From Zwartia hollandica (lineage in GTDB: Bacteria; Pseudomonadota; Gammaproteobacteria; Burkholderiales; Burkholderiaceae_B): a stretch of DNA of 64,000 nt. The position numbers were made by a program, and so were the translations under genes. The DNA is taken from NCBI RefSeq assembly GCF_019923725.1, contig NZ_JAHXRI010000007.1, forward strand, positions 124,001-188,000. Reading direction: 5' to 3'. Below the pieces are notes generated by a model. It saw nothing but the letters and a program-made list of their open reading frames with translations. It ran no database searches and was not told the DNA's origin. Below are positions 17,466-27,193 of this stretch, in pieces; the first letter of the stretch is position 1, and each line of letters opens with the position of its first letter.

Positions 17466-19028
17466 ATGCTCCATTACACTAACTCAATGAACTTTACAGC
17501 CCCCACAATTACTCCAGTTGCTTGGTCAGCCCAACTCAATGTCCTATCCCAACGCTTTGGTCAACATATCGCAGCGATCGATGGCCACGGAAACTCACTA
17601 AACTATGCCGAGCTAAATCGACGCGCCCATGCGCTTGCAGCGCACTTGCAGGAGCTTGGTATCCAAGAAGGCGAGCCCGTTGGGACGCTCGTGCCCAACA
17701 GCACTGATGCCGTCTGGGTATCCTACGGGGTACGCCTATCAGGCGCTTGTGAAACACCGCTGAGCTGGGGTTACACAACGGATGAACTCCAATGGTGTGC
17801 CCAACTCGCCAAGGTGAAATTCGTTGTCTCACTTGAGCAACGTGAAAGCGAACTGCAGGCACTCGACTTAAGCTGTGTGCGAACCACGAGCATCGCGACG
17901 CCAAGCCAGGCCGAACAGCCGCTTCCACCCTGCTCGGCGAGTGCCCCGGCGCGCATCTTGTTTACCTCTGGAACAACCGGCAAACCCAAAGGAGTGTTGT
18001 ACACCCAGCAAGCGCGCTGGACCGGAGAGCAACTGCTTAAGGCGTCTCTACCCTTTGTGCCAAGCCTAGGACAAAGAATCCTCTTGATGACTCCTTTTGT
18101 ACACGGAGCCTCTCTTCTGACGTTTGCTTGGCTTGATCACGGCGGGACCATCGTCTTACACGATGGCGTCGACATAGCAAAGATTAAACCACTGCTCGAT
18201 GAAAAATCACTAGACGCGATATTCGCTCCACCGACTGTCTTGGCAAAAATTACCGCAGCACTTGCAGGCGCAACCTATCCCGAGGTTCGCTGTGTGTTTA
18301 CCGGTACGCAGCCACTCACACCTGCTCTCTACAAGCGAGCTTGTGCGATGTTCGGACCCAAAGTACGGATCACCTACGGAAAGTCGGAGTGCATTAATCC
18401 AATTACGGTTCTGGAACCCAACGCATCACACGACTACTTGACCGCAGAAGACATTCCAGCCGGTGCCTGCGTCGGATGGCCCGCTAGCGGTGTAGAAATC
18501 AAGATCCAAGAAGCTCTTTCAGAAGACGAACCACACGGCGAAATTCTACTGCGTGCTCCGCATATGTCGGCTGGACTCATCGATGCCAACGGTTTCAAAC
18601 CACATGAACCAGATGGCTGGCACAATACGGGCGACCTTGGTTATGTTGATGCAGCAGGCCGGCTCGTACTAACGGGCCGTGTCGCAGACGTCATCAAGAC
18701 AGGCGGCTATCGCGTTAATCCCGATGAAATCGAAGTCGCGCTCGCCGCCAACACACTGTGTGGTCAGATATGCGTAACATCACTTGCCTCTGATTACTGG
18801 GGGGAGATCATCACCGCCGTTGCTGAAGGCGCGCAAGCAGGATGGGAAGAACAATGCCTACAACTTCTTGAAGCGATGTCTAAACACAAACGTCCCCGCC
18901 TGTTTGCGGCGCTCGATGCGTTGCCTCGCAACCCCCAGGGAAAAATAAGCCGTAAACAGGTGGCGCGCACAGTCCTTGAGACGCACACACTGCTAGACGG
19001 CCCCTACCCAACACTTACATCGCTATAA
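17466..19028 (+). CDS. AMP-dependent acyl-CoA synthetase/ligase
   Basis: A 520-residue ANL-superfamily enzyme that activates a carboxylic acid to its acyl-CoA through an acyl-adenylate. I start it at the ATG at 17466, preceded by GAGGGG, instead of the TTG at 17439. The phosphate-binding loop FTSGTTGKPKG is at about residues 166-176. The adenylate motif YGKSE, the hinge region DLGYVDAAGRLVLTGRVADVIKTGG (read in parts) and the C-terminal catalytic Lys in NPQGKISRKQ are intact. It resembles benzoate- and crotonobetaine-type ligases more than fatty-acid ligases, but the substrate is not determined. It ends four bases before the convergent M81 gene. Confidence 0.88.
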   Translation: MLHYTNSMNFTAPTITPVAWSAQLNVLSQRFGQHIAAIDGHGNSLNYAELNRRAHALAAHLQELGIQEGEPVGTLVPNSTDAVWVSYGVRLSGACETPLSWGYTTDELQWCAQLAKVKFVVSLEQRESELQALDLSCVRTTSIATPSQAEQPLPPCSASAPARILFTSGTTGKPKGVLYTQQARWTGEQLLKASLPFVPSLGQRILLMTPFVHGASLLTFAWLDHGGTIVLHDGVDIAKIKPLLDEKSLDAIFAPPTVLAKITAALAGATYPEVRCVFTGTQPLTPALYKRACAMFGPKVRITYGKSECINPITVLEPNASHDYLTAEDIPAGACVGWPASGVEIKIQEALSEDEPHGEILLRAPHMSAGLIDANGFKPHEPDGWHNTGDLGYVDAAGRLVLTGRVADVIKTGGYRVNPDEIEVALAANTLCGQICVTSLASDYWGEIITAVAEGAQAGWEEQCLQLLEAMSKHKRPRLFAALDALPRNPQGKISRKQVARTVLETHTLLDGPYPTLTSL

Positions 19029-19032
19029 CGTG

Positions 19033-20571
19033 CTACAGCCCCTTCGCCCAGCTAGGCTCAGTGAATACTGCATTCTGATCAATCGGCCATACAGGGCGAG
19101 GCAAACGCTTGAAATCAACATTCTTTAAGTTAGGCGTGGTGAGTCCTGGGCTATCCACATCCAGAATTCGATCTTCAGAGAAGAACTCGTCGAAGCCTGC
19201 ACGGTAATGACCACGGCTCTTGACGATCAAGATACGGATTTTTGAAATATCGAGCCCATGCATTTCTAGCATCGCGGGCTCACACAACTGTCGACGCAAG
19301 CTGCCAACAACGACTCGCGTTCCTGTATCAACCAACTCAATCAGTGCTGAGGGGCCAAGCGAAAATTTCTTTCCGCCAATCACTCCACGGCGACCGGTGC
19401 CCTCACCATCCGATAATTTGATGACACGCGCACGCGCTTCGTAACGCTTGGAAAACTTACTTTCAGTTGCGTTGAACACGGCATCAAACGTGTTCCCTTC
19501 ACCAGCGGCATGGCACTGCTGCGCCAACTCAGGGTCTACGAATACACCTAAGACGACACCTGGAATCTTCGCGTCATTAAAAGCCTTAAGCATCCAGGCT
19601 GTGTTACCCCGGCCGCCGCCACCAGGATTGTCTGCCACATCGGCAAACAGTAAAGGAACTTTCGTATCGCGCGCCCGCGCTACTGCCTCGGGCACTTCAA
19701 GCATGTCTGGAACATAGCGTGCACGATCGGCCCATGCCGCGCGCGCAATTTTTATTGCACACCGCTGTGCAGCGGCTAGATCACCGCGCGAGGTGACACA
19801 GATCGTAATCCCGCACTTAGGTAAATCTGAAAACACAAAACCAGCCGACACCGAAACGTTTGCAATCGGGCCTTCGGACGGCTTCTGCATCATTGCCGTC
19901 CCCATTTTGATTAAATCTGCATACGGGCCGCGCGCCGACAATAAAGTCACTGAGGGAGGCGTGATGGGCAGACGAATAAAAGCCTTTTTCGTTTGAACGC
20001 CATTCAGAATCTCCTTGAGCAAATCGGCTGCTTCCGCCGCACGCTCACGCTGATCAACGTGCGGATTGGTGCGATAACTGATCAAACCATCCAGCGCATC
20101 GACTGTCCGCTCCGACACGTTGCAATGCAAATCATGCGTCGCCACGATCGGCACACTCGGGCCCACAATAGAGCGGATGAGCTCCATCATGTCACCCTCA
20201 GTGTCATCGAGATGTTCCGCGCTTGAAGCGCCGTGATTGGCCACAAAGACAGCGTCCACGGGTAATACCGCACGCAAGCTTTTGTCCAGCTTGGACATAA
20301 ACTCTTCCCAGACCTCACGCGTCACCGGCCCGCCAGGAGGCGCTCCGATCACGATCGTCGGCGCCGGTACCCAAGGACCCATTTCATCCATGCGCGCGTA
20401 AAACCCAGTCACTTCGGCTGGCAGATTACTGGTCTGACGGGCGAGCTCAGTAATCTCCTCACCTTCTCGCCAACACGAGCGCGTGAAATCCTCACGAATC
20501 GAAACTGGAGAAAAAGCATTCGCCTCAAGGGCGAAACCCGTAAGGGCAATCTTGGGGTTTGACTTAGGCAT
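19033..20571 (-). CDS. M81-family metallopeptidase (MlrC-like)
   Basis: A 512-residue zinc enzyme of family M81. The named member, MlrC, completes microcystin breakdown in sphingomonads; most M81 proteins have unknown peptide or amide substrates. Probable metal-site residues are Glu16 and Asn18 in ALEANAFSP, His113 in VANHGA, Asp147 and His149 in THDLHCN, and His171 and Asp173 in TNPHVDQ. It is the last gene of a leftward oligopeptide ABC transporter operon, 18 bp after the receptor gene. A peptide imported by that system is therefore its likely substrate. There is no evidence for microcystin itself. Confidence 0.9.
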   Translation of the reverse strand: MPKSNPKIALTGFALEANAFSPVSIREDFTRSCWREGEEITELARQTSNLPAEVTGFYARMDEMGPWVPAPTIVIGAPPGGPVTREVWEEFMSKLDKSLRAVLPVDAVFVANHGASSAEHLDDTEGDMMELIRSIVGPSVPIVATHDLHCNVSERTVDALDGLISYRTNPHVDQRERAAEAADLLKEILNGVQTKKAFIRLPITPPSVTLLSARGPYADLIKMGTAMMQKPSEGPIANVSVSAGFVFSDLPKCGITICVTSRGDLAAAQRCAIKIARAAWADRARYVPDMLEVPEAVARARDTKVPLLFADVADNPGGGGRGNTAWMLKAFNDAKIPGVVLGVFVDPELAQQCHAAGEGNTFDAVFNATESKFSKRYEARARVIKLSDGEGTGRRGVIGGKKFSLGPSALIELVDTGTRVVVGSLRRQLCEPAMLEMHGLDISKIRILIVKSRGHYRAGFDEFFSEDRILDVDSPGLTTPNLKNVDFKRLPRPVWPIDQNAVFTEPSWAKGL

Positions 20572-20589
20572 CTCAAGGACTCCTGCTTA

Positions 20590-22188
20590 TTAAGCTTTGC
20601 GTAACGTATAGAACAAGGGCATTTGCTCTTGAAAATCTACCCAGCCCTTACGCAGGGCAGACACTTGATAGGTCGCGCCTAAAGGTATGTACGGGACATC
20701 TTCAAACACTTGGAGCTGTAACTCACTGCAAATCTTCTTTTGCGCCTCAAGGCTTGTGGCATTGAACCAATCAAGTCTGAGTTGCTCGATTCGCTCGCTG
20801 GTTGGCCAGCCGAACCATGCCTTCTGACCAGATCCGCGTATCGCCAAGTGTCCTGCAGGATCCAAATTATTTGAGCCAGTAATCGCCGTGAAGGTCACGT
20901 TCCAGCCGCCTGCCGATGGTGGCTCTTGGCTATTGCGCCGCTGCATCAACGTACCCCAGTTCATCGCCTGCAAATCCGTTTTAATCCCAAGCTTCTTAAA
21001 GAGATCGACTGTCATCAATGCGGCGGTATGAAACACAGGGTAATCAACCGGGTCAAGAATCACGACCGTTTCACCTTTGTAACCAGCCTCTTTGATCATC
21101 GCACGTGCGCGCGCCAAATCGCGCTTACCGGTGATTTTTTCCATGCCAGCTTTGCTGTCCATGGGCGAGCCTGGAACAAATACCCCACACTTATCATCCC
21201 AGTACTCAGGGAAGTCAGGCCCATTCATACCCATCATGTACTCAGTCTGACTGACGGCAGCCAAAATCGCCTGACGCATCAGTTTGTTATTAAAGGGGGC
21301 ATGCAAATGATTAAAACGCATCAGCGAGATCGACGGTAGCGTACGCTTGATAAGGGTGATGTTCTTATCTTTCTTTAGGATGGGCAGAAAGTCACTATCA
21401 ACTTGCTCTACACCATCGACTTCATTGTTTTGTAGAGCCGCAATTGAGGTCGCACGGTCGGGAATAATCTGCCAGCGCACTTGCTCGATATGAACGACTT
21501 TCGGGCCGGAGGTGAACTCGGGCTTGGCCTTATCGCGCGTGGGAACATAATCTGTAAAGCGCTGATAGACCGCCTGCGAACCTGAAACCCACTGATCATG
21601 TAAAAAGCGAAACGGGCCAGAGCCATTCATCACTTTTACTTGTACATTATCTGGCGTCAGGGCAAGCTTTTCCGGCATGATGCACGCCATACTGCCTGTT
21701 GGACGTGCAATGGCGTGCAACAACAAAGGGAACGGCTTTTTAAGCTTGAATTCAATCGTCTTGTCATCCACAGCAGTCAGGCTTTCGGTTGACTCCATCA
21801 AGGAGCGTCCCATCAGATCCTTTTTAGCCCATCGATTCAAGCTCGCCACGGCGTCCGCCGCGCGGACAGGCGAACCATCATGAAACTTCAAACCATCACG
21901 CAGCATCACTTTCCAAAGCAAACCGGAAGGATCCATGACGTGACCTGCCGCCATTTGGGGATGCGGTTGATACTGATTGTCCAGACCATACAACGTGTCA
22001 AAAACCAGCTGTGAATGGATATTCGTGATAAACACCGTGCTAAACATAGGGTCGAGGATCGTTAAATCCGCATGCGGCACCCAGCGAAACAGCTTGGCGG
22101 GCGCAGCGCCCTGCGCTTTTAGTACCTGCGGAGACGTGAGTGCTGCGACCGAGGCTGAGGATGTCACTAAAAATTTTCTACGATCCAT
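20590..22188 (-). CDS. oligopeptide-type ABC receptor (SBP family 5)
   Basis: A 532-residue periplasmic receptor of the DppA/OppA family. The N-terminus MDRRKFLVTSSASVAALTS has a twin-arginine-type signal with cleavage after about LKAQG. Family motifs are FRWVPHADLTILDPMF, LRDGLKFHDGSPVRAADAV, NEVDGVEQVD and LMRFNHLHAPFNN. It is strongly similar along its length to the protein encoded at 34960-36540, so the two are paralogues. The gene lies between the fused ATPase gene (24 bp) and the M81 gene (18 bp) of the same operon, so its ligand is probably a peptide handled by the M81 enzyme. Confidence 0.93.
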   Translation of the reverse strand: MDRRKFLVTSSASVAALTSPQVLKAQGAAPAKLFRWVPHADLTILDPMFSTVFITNIHSQLVFDTLYGLDNQYQPHPQMAAGHVMDPSGLLWKVMLRDGLKFHDGSPVRAADAVASLNRWAKKDLMGRSLMESTESLTAVDDKTIEFKLKKPFPLLLHAIARPTGSMACIMPEKLALTPDNVQVKVMNGSGPFRFLHDQWVSGSQAVYQRFTDYVPTRDKAKPEFTSGPKVVHIEQVRWQIIPDRATSIAALQNNEVDGVEQVDSDFLPILKKDKNITLIKRTLPSISLMRFNHLHAPFNNKLMRQAILAAVSQTEYMMGMNGPDFPEYWDDKCGVFVPGSPMDSKAGMEKITGKRDLARARAMIKEAGYKGETVVILDPVDYPVFHTAALMTVDLFKKLGIKTDLQAMNWGTLMQRRNSQEPPSAGGWNVTFTAITGSNNLDPAGHLAIRGSGQKAWFGWPTSERIEQLRLDWFNATSLEAQKKICSELQLQVFEDVPYIPLGATYQVSALRKGWVDFQEQMPLFYTLRKA

Positions 22189-22212
22189 CTGTATGCTCCT
22201 GTGTTGACTACA

Positions 22213-24108
22213 TCAATACATACCACCAATCTTGTGTTTTGCGACAAAGTGTCCTTCACCGATCTGCACCAATGGTTCGACCACGGGCAGATCATTCAGC
22301 GCTCTTGCAGGGCTCGGGATTTCAGACAGCTCAAGGTTACGTGCGCGCCGAACCGTGGGGTCGGCGATCGGCACGGCAGCCATTAGCTTTCGCGTGTAGG
22401 GGTGTTGGGGATTCTCAAAGATCACATTGCGAGGGCCAAGCTCAACAATTTGGCCCAGATACATCACGGCCACGCGATGACTAACCCGCTCCACCACCGC
22501 CATATCATGAGAGATAAACAAATAGGAAATACCCAAATCATCCTGCAGATCAATCAATAGATTCACGATCTGCGCTCGAATCGAAACATCCAAGGCCGAT
22601 ACCGCCTCGTCAGCGATGAGTACCTTCGGATTGACAGAGAGCGCACGGGCAATGCAAATACGCTGCCGCTGTCCACCAGAAAATTCATGAGGCCAGCGGT
22701 TAATCGTCGCAGGATCCAAACCAACACGTTCCATGAGCTCAGCGACGCGGCGGTCAGCCTGCGCACCGTGAGCCAACCCCTGAATGATGAGAGGCTCTTT
22801 TATACACTCACCGATTCGCATCCGAGGATTCAGCGATGCAAAGGGATCTTGGAAAACAAACTGTACATTCCGACGGAGTTCACGTAGCGCGCTCGCACTG
22901 GACTGCACAATAGGCTTTCCAGCAAATGAGATTTGGCCCGATGTTATTTTTGTCAGACTCATTAAGGAACGGCCGGTGGTTGTCTTGCCACAACCCGACT
23001 CACCGACCAGAGAGAGTGTCTCCCCTTCATGCAAGTCGAAGCTCACCTGCTCCACGGCATGCACACGCTTGACGACGCGCGAGAAAATGCCACCTCGAAT
23101 ATCAAAGCGCGTCACAAGATTTTTAACGCTCAGTATCACCGGACTTGTATGCACACCCTCAGCGGTTCGTTCGCTGTGCTTAACATGACGCACCTCTGGA
23201 CGAGCGCGGTCTGCGTCGCCCTCTTGTAGAGGCAAATCAAAACGCATCGGCTCATGTGTTCCACGCATAGAACCAAGCTTTGGGACAGCAGCGAGCAGCG
23301 TCTTTGTATAGAGATGCGTTGGATTAGCAAACAATGTGTACACATCATTCTGCTCCACCACCTTGCCATGGCGCATCACCATAACGCGGTCTGCGACCTC
23401 GGCTACGACACCCATATCGTGCGTAATAAATATGACGCCCATATCCATCTCCTTCTGAAGAGATTGAATGAGCTGCAAAATTTGTGCCTGAATCGTGACA
23501 TCCAACGCAGTCGTTGGCTCGTCAGCAATTAATACCGACGGCTTGCACGACAATGCCATCGCGATCATGACACGTTGACGCATCCCCCCGGATAACTCAT
23601 GCGGGTAGCGCCCCATCATGGCTTTTGCGTCGGGTATACGTACTTGATCCAAAATTCGAATCGCGGTCGCCGTTGCAGTGGAGTGATCGCCCGGCTGATG
23701 CAACATGATCGCCTCAGTGAGCTGCGAACCTACCGTAAAAACAGGATTAAGCGAGGTCATCGGCTCTTGGAAGATCATGCTTAAGTCCGCACCGCGCAAG
23801 GACCGCATGGCCTCATCGCTCGCTTGACGCAAGTCTACTGACTGCCCATTCGCACGATGCAAATGCATCGATCCCTCTGTAATCGTTCCACCGCCGTATT
23901 CGACCAAGCGCATCAATGCAAGAGACGTGACGGACTTTCCGGATCCGGACTCTCCAACGATCGCGAGCGTTTCACCACGATCGAGTTGCAAGTCCAAAGA
24001 TTGCACAGCACGCACCATACCCGGGCCCGCACCGAACGTGACAGACAGACCCTTAACATCCAGCACGCGAGCACCGGAGGACCTCACAGGCGGATTTGAC
24101 GGGCTCAT
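22213..24108 (-). CDS. fused oligopeptide ABC ATPase (DppD-DppF type)
   Basis: A 631-residue protein holding two complete ABC ATPase domains, where most systems use separate DppD and DppF. The first half has Walker [11 protein letters not shown], signature LSGGMRQRV and Walker [14 protein letters not shown]. The second half has [20 protein letters not shown] and [19 protein letters not shown] start it at the ATG at 24108 after AGAGGA; a longer open frame to 24213 runs into the upstream permease gene and lacks family similarity. The upstream permease TGA (24112-24110) is one base from this ATG, which indicates translational coupling. It powers the transporter formed with the two adjacent permeases. 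Confidence 0.93.
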   Translation of the reverse strand: MSPSNPPVRSSGARVLDVKGLSVTFGAGPGMVRAVQSLDLQLDRGETLAIVGESGSGKSVTSLALMRLVEYGGGTITEGSMHLHRANGQSVDLRQASDEAMRSLRGADLSMIFQEPMTSLNPVFTVGSQLTEAIMLHQPGDHSTATATAIRILDQVRIPDAKAMMGRYPHELSGGMRQRVMIAMALSCKPSVLIADEPTTALDVTIQAQILQLIQSLQKEMDMGVIFITHDMGVVAEVADRVMVMRHGKVVEQNDVYTLFANPTHLYTKTLLAAVPKLGSMRGTHEPMRFDLPLQEGDADRARPEVRHVKHSERTAEGVHTSPVILSVKNLVTRFDIRGGIFSRVVKRVHAVEQVSFDLHEGETLSLVGESGCGKTTTGRSLMSLTKITSGQISFAGKPIVQSSASALRELRRNVQFVFQDPFASLNPRMRIGECIKEPLIIQGLAHGAQADRRVAELMERVGLDPATINRWPHEFSGGQRQRICIARALSVNPKVLIADEAVSALDVSIRAQIVNLLIDLQDDLGISYLFISHDMAVVERVSHRVAVMYLGQIVELGPRNVIFENPQHPYTRKLMAAVPIADPTVRRARNLELSEIPSPARALNDLPVVEPLVQIGEGHFVAKHKIGGMY

Positions 24109-24109
24109 T

Positions 24110-24943
24110 TCAAATCCTCTTTGCCATGCGGGGATCAATCGCATCACGCAAGCCGTCACCGAGCATGTTGATCGAAAGAATCGTGATAGACAAGAATACC
24201 GCTGGGAACGCAATCATGTGCGGCTTGATTTGCCATAAGGCACGCCCCTCAGCCATGATGTTTCCCCAAGAGGGGATCGAAGGCGGCACACCAGCACCAA
24301 TGAAAGACAAACTCGCCTCGGCCAAGATCGCCAGACCACAGATATATGTTGTTTGTACAGTGAGCGCTGCAATCGTGTTCGGGAAGATATGCTTAAAAAC
24401 GACCCGTACCGGTGATGCGCCTGCGGCAATGGCCGCCTCAACATAGGGTTGCTCCCGTAGCGATAACGCCAGTCCCCTCACAAGGCGCACGACTCTAGGC
24501 ACTTCGGCGATCGTGATAGCGATAATCACATTCTCCAAAGAGGCACGCGTGAGAGCGATCAAGGCGATTGCTAAAAGTATTGTTGGAATGGACATCAACC
24601 CATCCATGATCCGCATCACGATCGCGTCAACCCAGCGCACAAAACCAGAGGTCAGGCCAATGATCGTGCCAATCACTGCAGAGAGTAAGGCGACGGTGAA
24701 GCCTACAATGAGTGATACGCGGGCACCATAGACCACTCGCGCAAAGACATCTCGACCCAACAGATCGGTTCCGAACAAGAACTGCTCGCTGGGCACGCGG
24801 GCGCGATGAATGGGTGACAAGGCCATCGGATCCTTACTCACAATCCAGGGCGCGAAGATCGCCATAAAAATGAGCGCTAACAGCAAGGTGCCGCCCAATG
24901 CGACTGTTGGATGCCTAAAGAGAAATTGGAAACATTTACGCAT
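24110..24943 (-). CDS. oligopeptide ABC permease (DppC type)
   Basis: A 277-residue inner-membrane permease with about six membrane helices, including an N-terminal one ([19 protein letters not shown]). DppC-type features are [23 protein letters not shown] and the cytoplasmic coupling motif [21 protein letters not shown] (read in parts). It shares a single base with the preceding DppB-type gene (TGATG arrangement) and is directly followed by the ATPase gene. Confidence 0.95.
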   Translation of the reverse strand: MRKCFQFLFRHPTVALGGTLLLALIFMAIFAPWIVSKDPMALSPIHRARVPSEQFLFGTDLLGRDVFARVVYGARVSLIVGFTVALLSAVIGTIIGLTSGFVRWVDAIVMRIMDGLMSIPTILLAIALIALTRASLENVIIAITIAEVPRVVRLVRGLALSLREQPYVEAAIAAGASPVRVVFKHIFPNTIAALTVQTTYICGLAILAEASLSFIGAGVPPSIPSWGNIMAEGRALWQIKPHMIAFPAVFLSITILSINMLGDGLRDAIDPRMAKRI

Positions 24944-25884
24944 CAGTATTTAATCCTCGGATCAAACACACGATACAAGAGATCGATTAGCAAGTTCACC
25001 AACACATACATAAAGCTAAATAACAGAATCACACCTTGAATGATCGGGTAATCTTTACGCAGAATGGCATCCACGGTGAGCCGACCAAGACCTGGGATCG
25101 AAAATACGGTTTCCGTCACCACAGCTCCGCTAATGAGCAGCGCGACACCGCTACCAATCACCGTCACAATCGGTATGGCTGAGTTCTTGAGCGCATGTTT
25201 AAACAGGATATTCTTGTTATCCACACCCTTGGCGCGCGCAGTGCGTACGTAATCTTGGGACAAGGTTTCAAGTAAAGTGGCGCGGGTGATACGTGTGATC
25301 AGCGCTACATACACACTACTCAATGCAAGAGTCGGCAGGATCAAGGTCTTAATCGAGGCCCATACACCTTGCGAATAAGGCACGTAACCCTGCACAGGTA
25401 GCCAACGCAACTCAATCCCCAACCCCCACGCTAGGATGTAGCCTACAACAAAGGTCGGTAGGGAAAAACTCAAGACTGCCAAAATCATGACGCCTCGATC
25501 ATAGGCTCTGTTGTGGCGCCATGCCGCAAGGGCGCCCAGCGGAATCGCAATCATCACAGAAACGCACAAAGTCATGAGCATCAACGTAAAGGTCGGAGCC
25601 ATGCGTTGCTCGATCATTGCCGTCACTGAAACGCCCGTAAAGAGCGAGACACCTAGATCCCCCTGCAAGACCCTGCCAAGCCACATGGCGAAACGCTGGT
25701 AGAAAGGCTGATCTAAGCCCAAGGTCATCCGGATGCGCGCGATATCTTCAAGCGTCGCATCATCCCCAGCAAGAAATACTGCCGGGTCACCTGGGGCGAG
25801 GTCAAGCAAACCGTACACAAAGATCGCGACGACTAACATGACCGGAATCGTCATCAACAATCGACGGATGGTGTAAGCAAACAT
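24943..25884 (-). CDS. oligopeptide ABC permease (DppB type)
   Basis: A 313-residue inner-membrane permease, first gene of the leftward oligopeptide operon. The start MFAYTIRRLLMTIPVMLVVAIFVYGLLDLAPGDPA (seen in parts) is typical of DppB/GsiC. The coupling-loop motif YVRTARAKGVDNKNILFKHALKN follows near residue 220. A near-consensus leftward promoter is 38 bp upstream. Confidence 0.95.
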   Translation of the reverse strand: MFAYTIRRLLMTIPVMLVVAIFVYGLLDLAPGDPAVFLAGDDATLEDIARIRMTLGLDQPFYQRFAMWLGRVLQGDLGVSLFTGVSVTAMIEQRMAPTFTLMLMTLCVSVMIAIPLGALAAWRHNRAYDRGVMILAVLSFSLPTFVVGYILAWGLGIELRWLPVQGYVPYSQGVWASIKTLILPTLALSSVYVALITRITRATLLETLSQDYVRTARAKGVDNKNILFKHALKNSAIPIVTVIGSGVALLISGAVVTETVFSIPGLGRLTVDAILRKDYPIIQGVILLFSFMYVLVNLLIDLLYRVFDPRIKY

Positions 25885-25921
25885 GTGATGTGCGGGACGT
25901 CAAATACAAGAAGACGGATTG

Positions 25922-25950
25922 ATGCTATCGACTCAGCAACAAAAGGTCAA
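25922..25950 (-). promoter_or_regulatory. sigma70-like promoter of the oligopeptide ABC/M81 operon
   Basis: Leftward TTGACC (25950-25945) and TAGCAT (25927-25922) are separated by exactly 17 bases, giving a start about 30 bases before the DppB start codon. Confidence 0.6.
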
Positions 25951-25978
25951 CAAAAATAACCGAATTCTTAATTAATGC

Positions 25979-26006
25979 TTGGCAAGTGTTTGTCCTCAGG
26001 TATACA
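25979..26006 (+). promoter_or_regulatory. sigma70-like promoter of the desulfhydrase gene
   Basis: Rightward TTGGCA (25979-25984) and TATACA (26001-26006) are separated by 16 bases. The leader to the ATG at 26090 would be about 75 bases. It is back to back with the promoter of the oligopeptide operon, 28 bp away. Confidence 0.55.
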
Positions 26007-26089
26007 TTGGCTTGCGATGAGCGCCACTCTGGTGCCCATGTTGCACCTTGCTTGCGCCCAAGAACAATCACAATACTTCCGGAGTCATC

Positions 26090-27106
26090 ATGGATCTCAG
26101 TCGCTTTCCCCGCCGTCAATATACCGAGGGCTTTTCTGCCATCGAATTCTTACCGAATTTCACTCGCGCGCTGGGCGGCCCAAAAGTCTGGATTAAACGC
26201 GACGATATGTTGGGACTCGCCCCGGGCGGCAATAAGACACGCAAGCTTGAGTTCTTGATGGGCGACGCTCTAGCCAAGGGTGCAGATACGTTGATTACCT
26301 GCGGTGCGCCCCAGTCGAACCATTGCCGTATCACGCTGTCGGCGGCCGTCAAAGAGGGCCTGAAATGCCGATTCGTCATTGAGGAGCGGGTACCCAACAG
26401 TTACGATCCAAACGCCAGTGGCAATAACTTCATGTATCGCCTGTTGGGAGTCGAAGCGATTACTGTTGTCCCGGGCGGCACGAACATGGCTGAGGCCATG
26501 GAAAAAATGGCAGCCGAAGCCCGCAGCCAGGGCCGCAAGCCCTACATCATCCCAGGGGGTGGCTCCAATGCCGTTGGCGGGCTGGGCTATGTCGCTTGTG
26601 CCCAAGAGTTACAGCAGCAACTCTTTGAGATGGGCCAACCAATGGATTACGTGGTCGTGGGTTCCGGCAGCTCTGGCACACACGGTGGACTCGTTGCAGG
26701 CTTCCTTGGCAACAATATTCGGATCCCCTTGGTGGGCATCGGCGTTAGCCGAGACCCGTCAGACCAGAACCCTCTTGTCCTTAAAGAGGCGCAAGCGATT
26801 ATGGATCTCTTACAAACAGGAATTCGCGTGCCACAGGAGGCGGTCGTCTCGCACGGGGACTGGTGGCGTCCCAAATATTCGGTACCTAACCCTGCCATGG
26901 TGGAAGCCGTGCAAATGCTGGCGCGTACCGAGGCGATTTTGCTGGATCCGGTCTACACCGGAAAAATTATGGCCGGACTCATTGGACTTTCCCGTAAGGG
27001 CTTTTTCAAACCAGAGGACAATGTGCTGTTTTTACACACGGGAGGCGCGACCGCCTTACATGCCTACGAGTCGGTGATATTAGGGGATCCCCTCGCTGCC
27101 AAATAG
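26090..27106 (+). CDS. D-cysteine desulfhydrase/L-cysteate sulfo-lyase-type PLP enzyme
   Basis: A 338-residue fold-type II PLP enzyme of the ACC deaminase/D-cysteine desulfhydrase group. I start it at the ATG at 26090 after GGAG. The start MDLSRFPRRQYTEGFSAIEF and IKRDDMLGLAPGGNKTRKLEFL match the desulfhydrase branch; the PLP Lys is most likely Lys49 in the NKTRK segment. GAPQSNHCR (about 72-80) and GSGSSGTHGGL carry substrate- and phosphate-binding residues. D-cysteine desulfhydrase yields pyruvate, ammonia and sulfide. The homologous CuyA acts on L-cysteate and yields sulfite. A TauD-type dioxygenase and a TauE exporter within 5 kb make the second option worth testing. The neighbours downstream are an exporter and an aldolase. 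Confidence 0.87.
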   Translation: MDLSRFPRRQYTEGFSAIEFLPNFTRALGGPKVWIKRDDMLGLAPGGNKTRKLEFLMGDALAKGADTLITCGAPQSNHCRITLSAAVKEGLKCRFVIEERVPNSYDPNASGNNFMYRLLGVEAITVVPGGTNMAEAMEKMAAEARSQGRKPYIIPGGGSNAVGGLGYVACAQELQQQLFEMGQPMDYVVVGSGSSGTHGGLVAGFLGNNIRIPLVGIGVSRDPSDQNPLVLKEAQAIMDLLQTGIRVPQEAVVSHGDWWRPKYSVPNPAMVEAVQMLARTEAILLDPVYTGKIMAGLIGLSRKGFFKPEDNVLFLHTGGATALHAYESVILGDPLAAK

Positions 27107-27193
27107 TCCCAAGCGCGGGGCATCTGATCCGAATCAATGCCCCGTGCGGATAATCTGTTGCCAAAACGACCTCTGCCTGCTTAGAATCAGGCG

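Noticed and set aside
19033-20571. Calling the M81 gene a microcystin-degradation gene
   Set aside because: mlrA, mlrB and mlrD are absent and the family is broad; only family membership is supported.
24109-24213. N-terminal extension of the fused ABC ATPase
   Set aside because: The extra 35 codons lie in the upstream permease gene and show no ABC-family sequence; the ATG at 24108 has a good ribosome site.
26379-27077. 232-codon frame overlapping the desulfhydrase gene
   Set aside because: It is the shifted frame of a strongly conserved PLP enzyme and shows no domain of its own.
27117-27143. Hairpin (seven-base stem GGGGCAT/ATGCCCC) after the desulfhydrase gene as a terminator
   Set aside because: No T run follows, and the next gene continues in the same direction.
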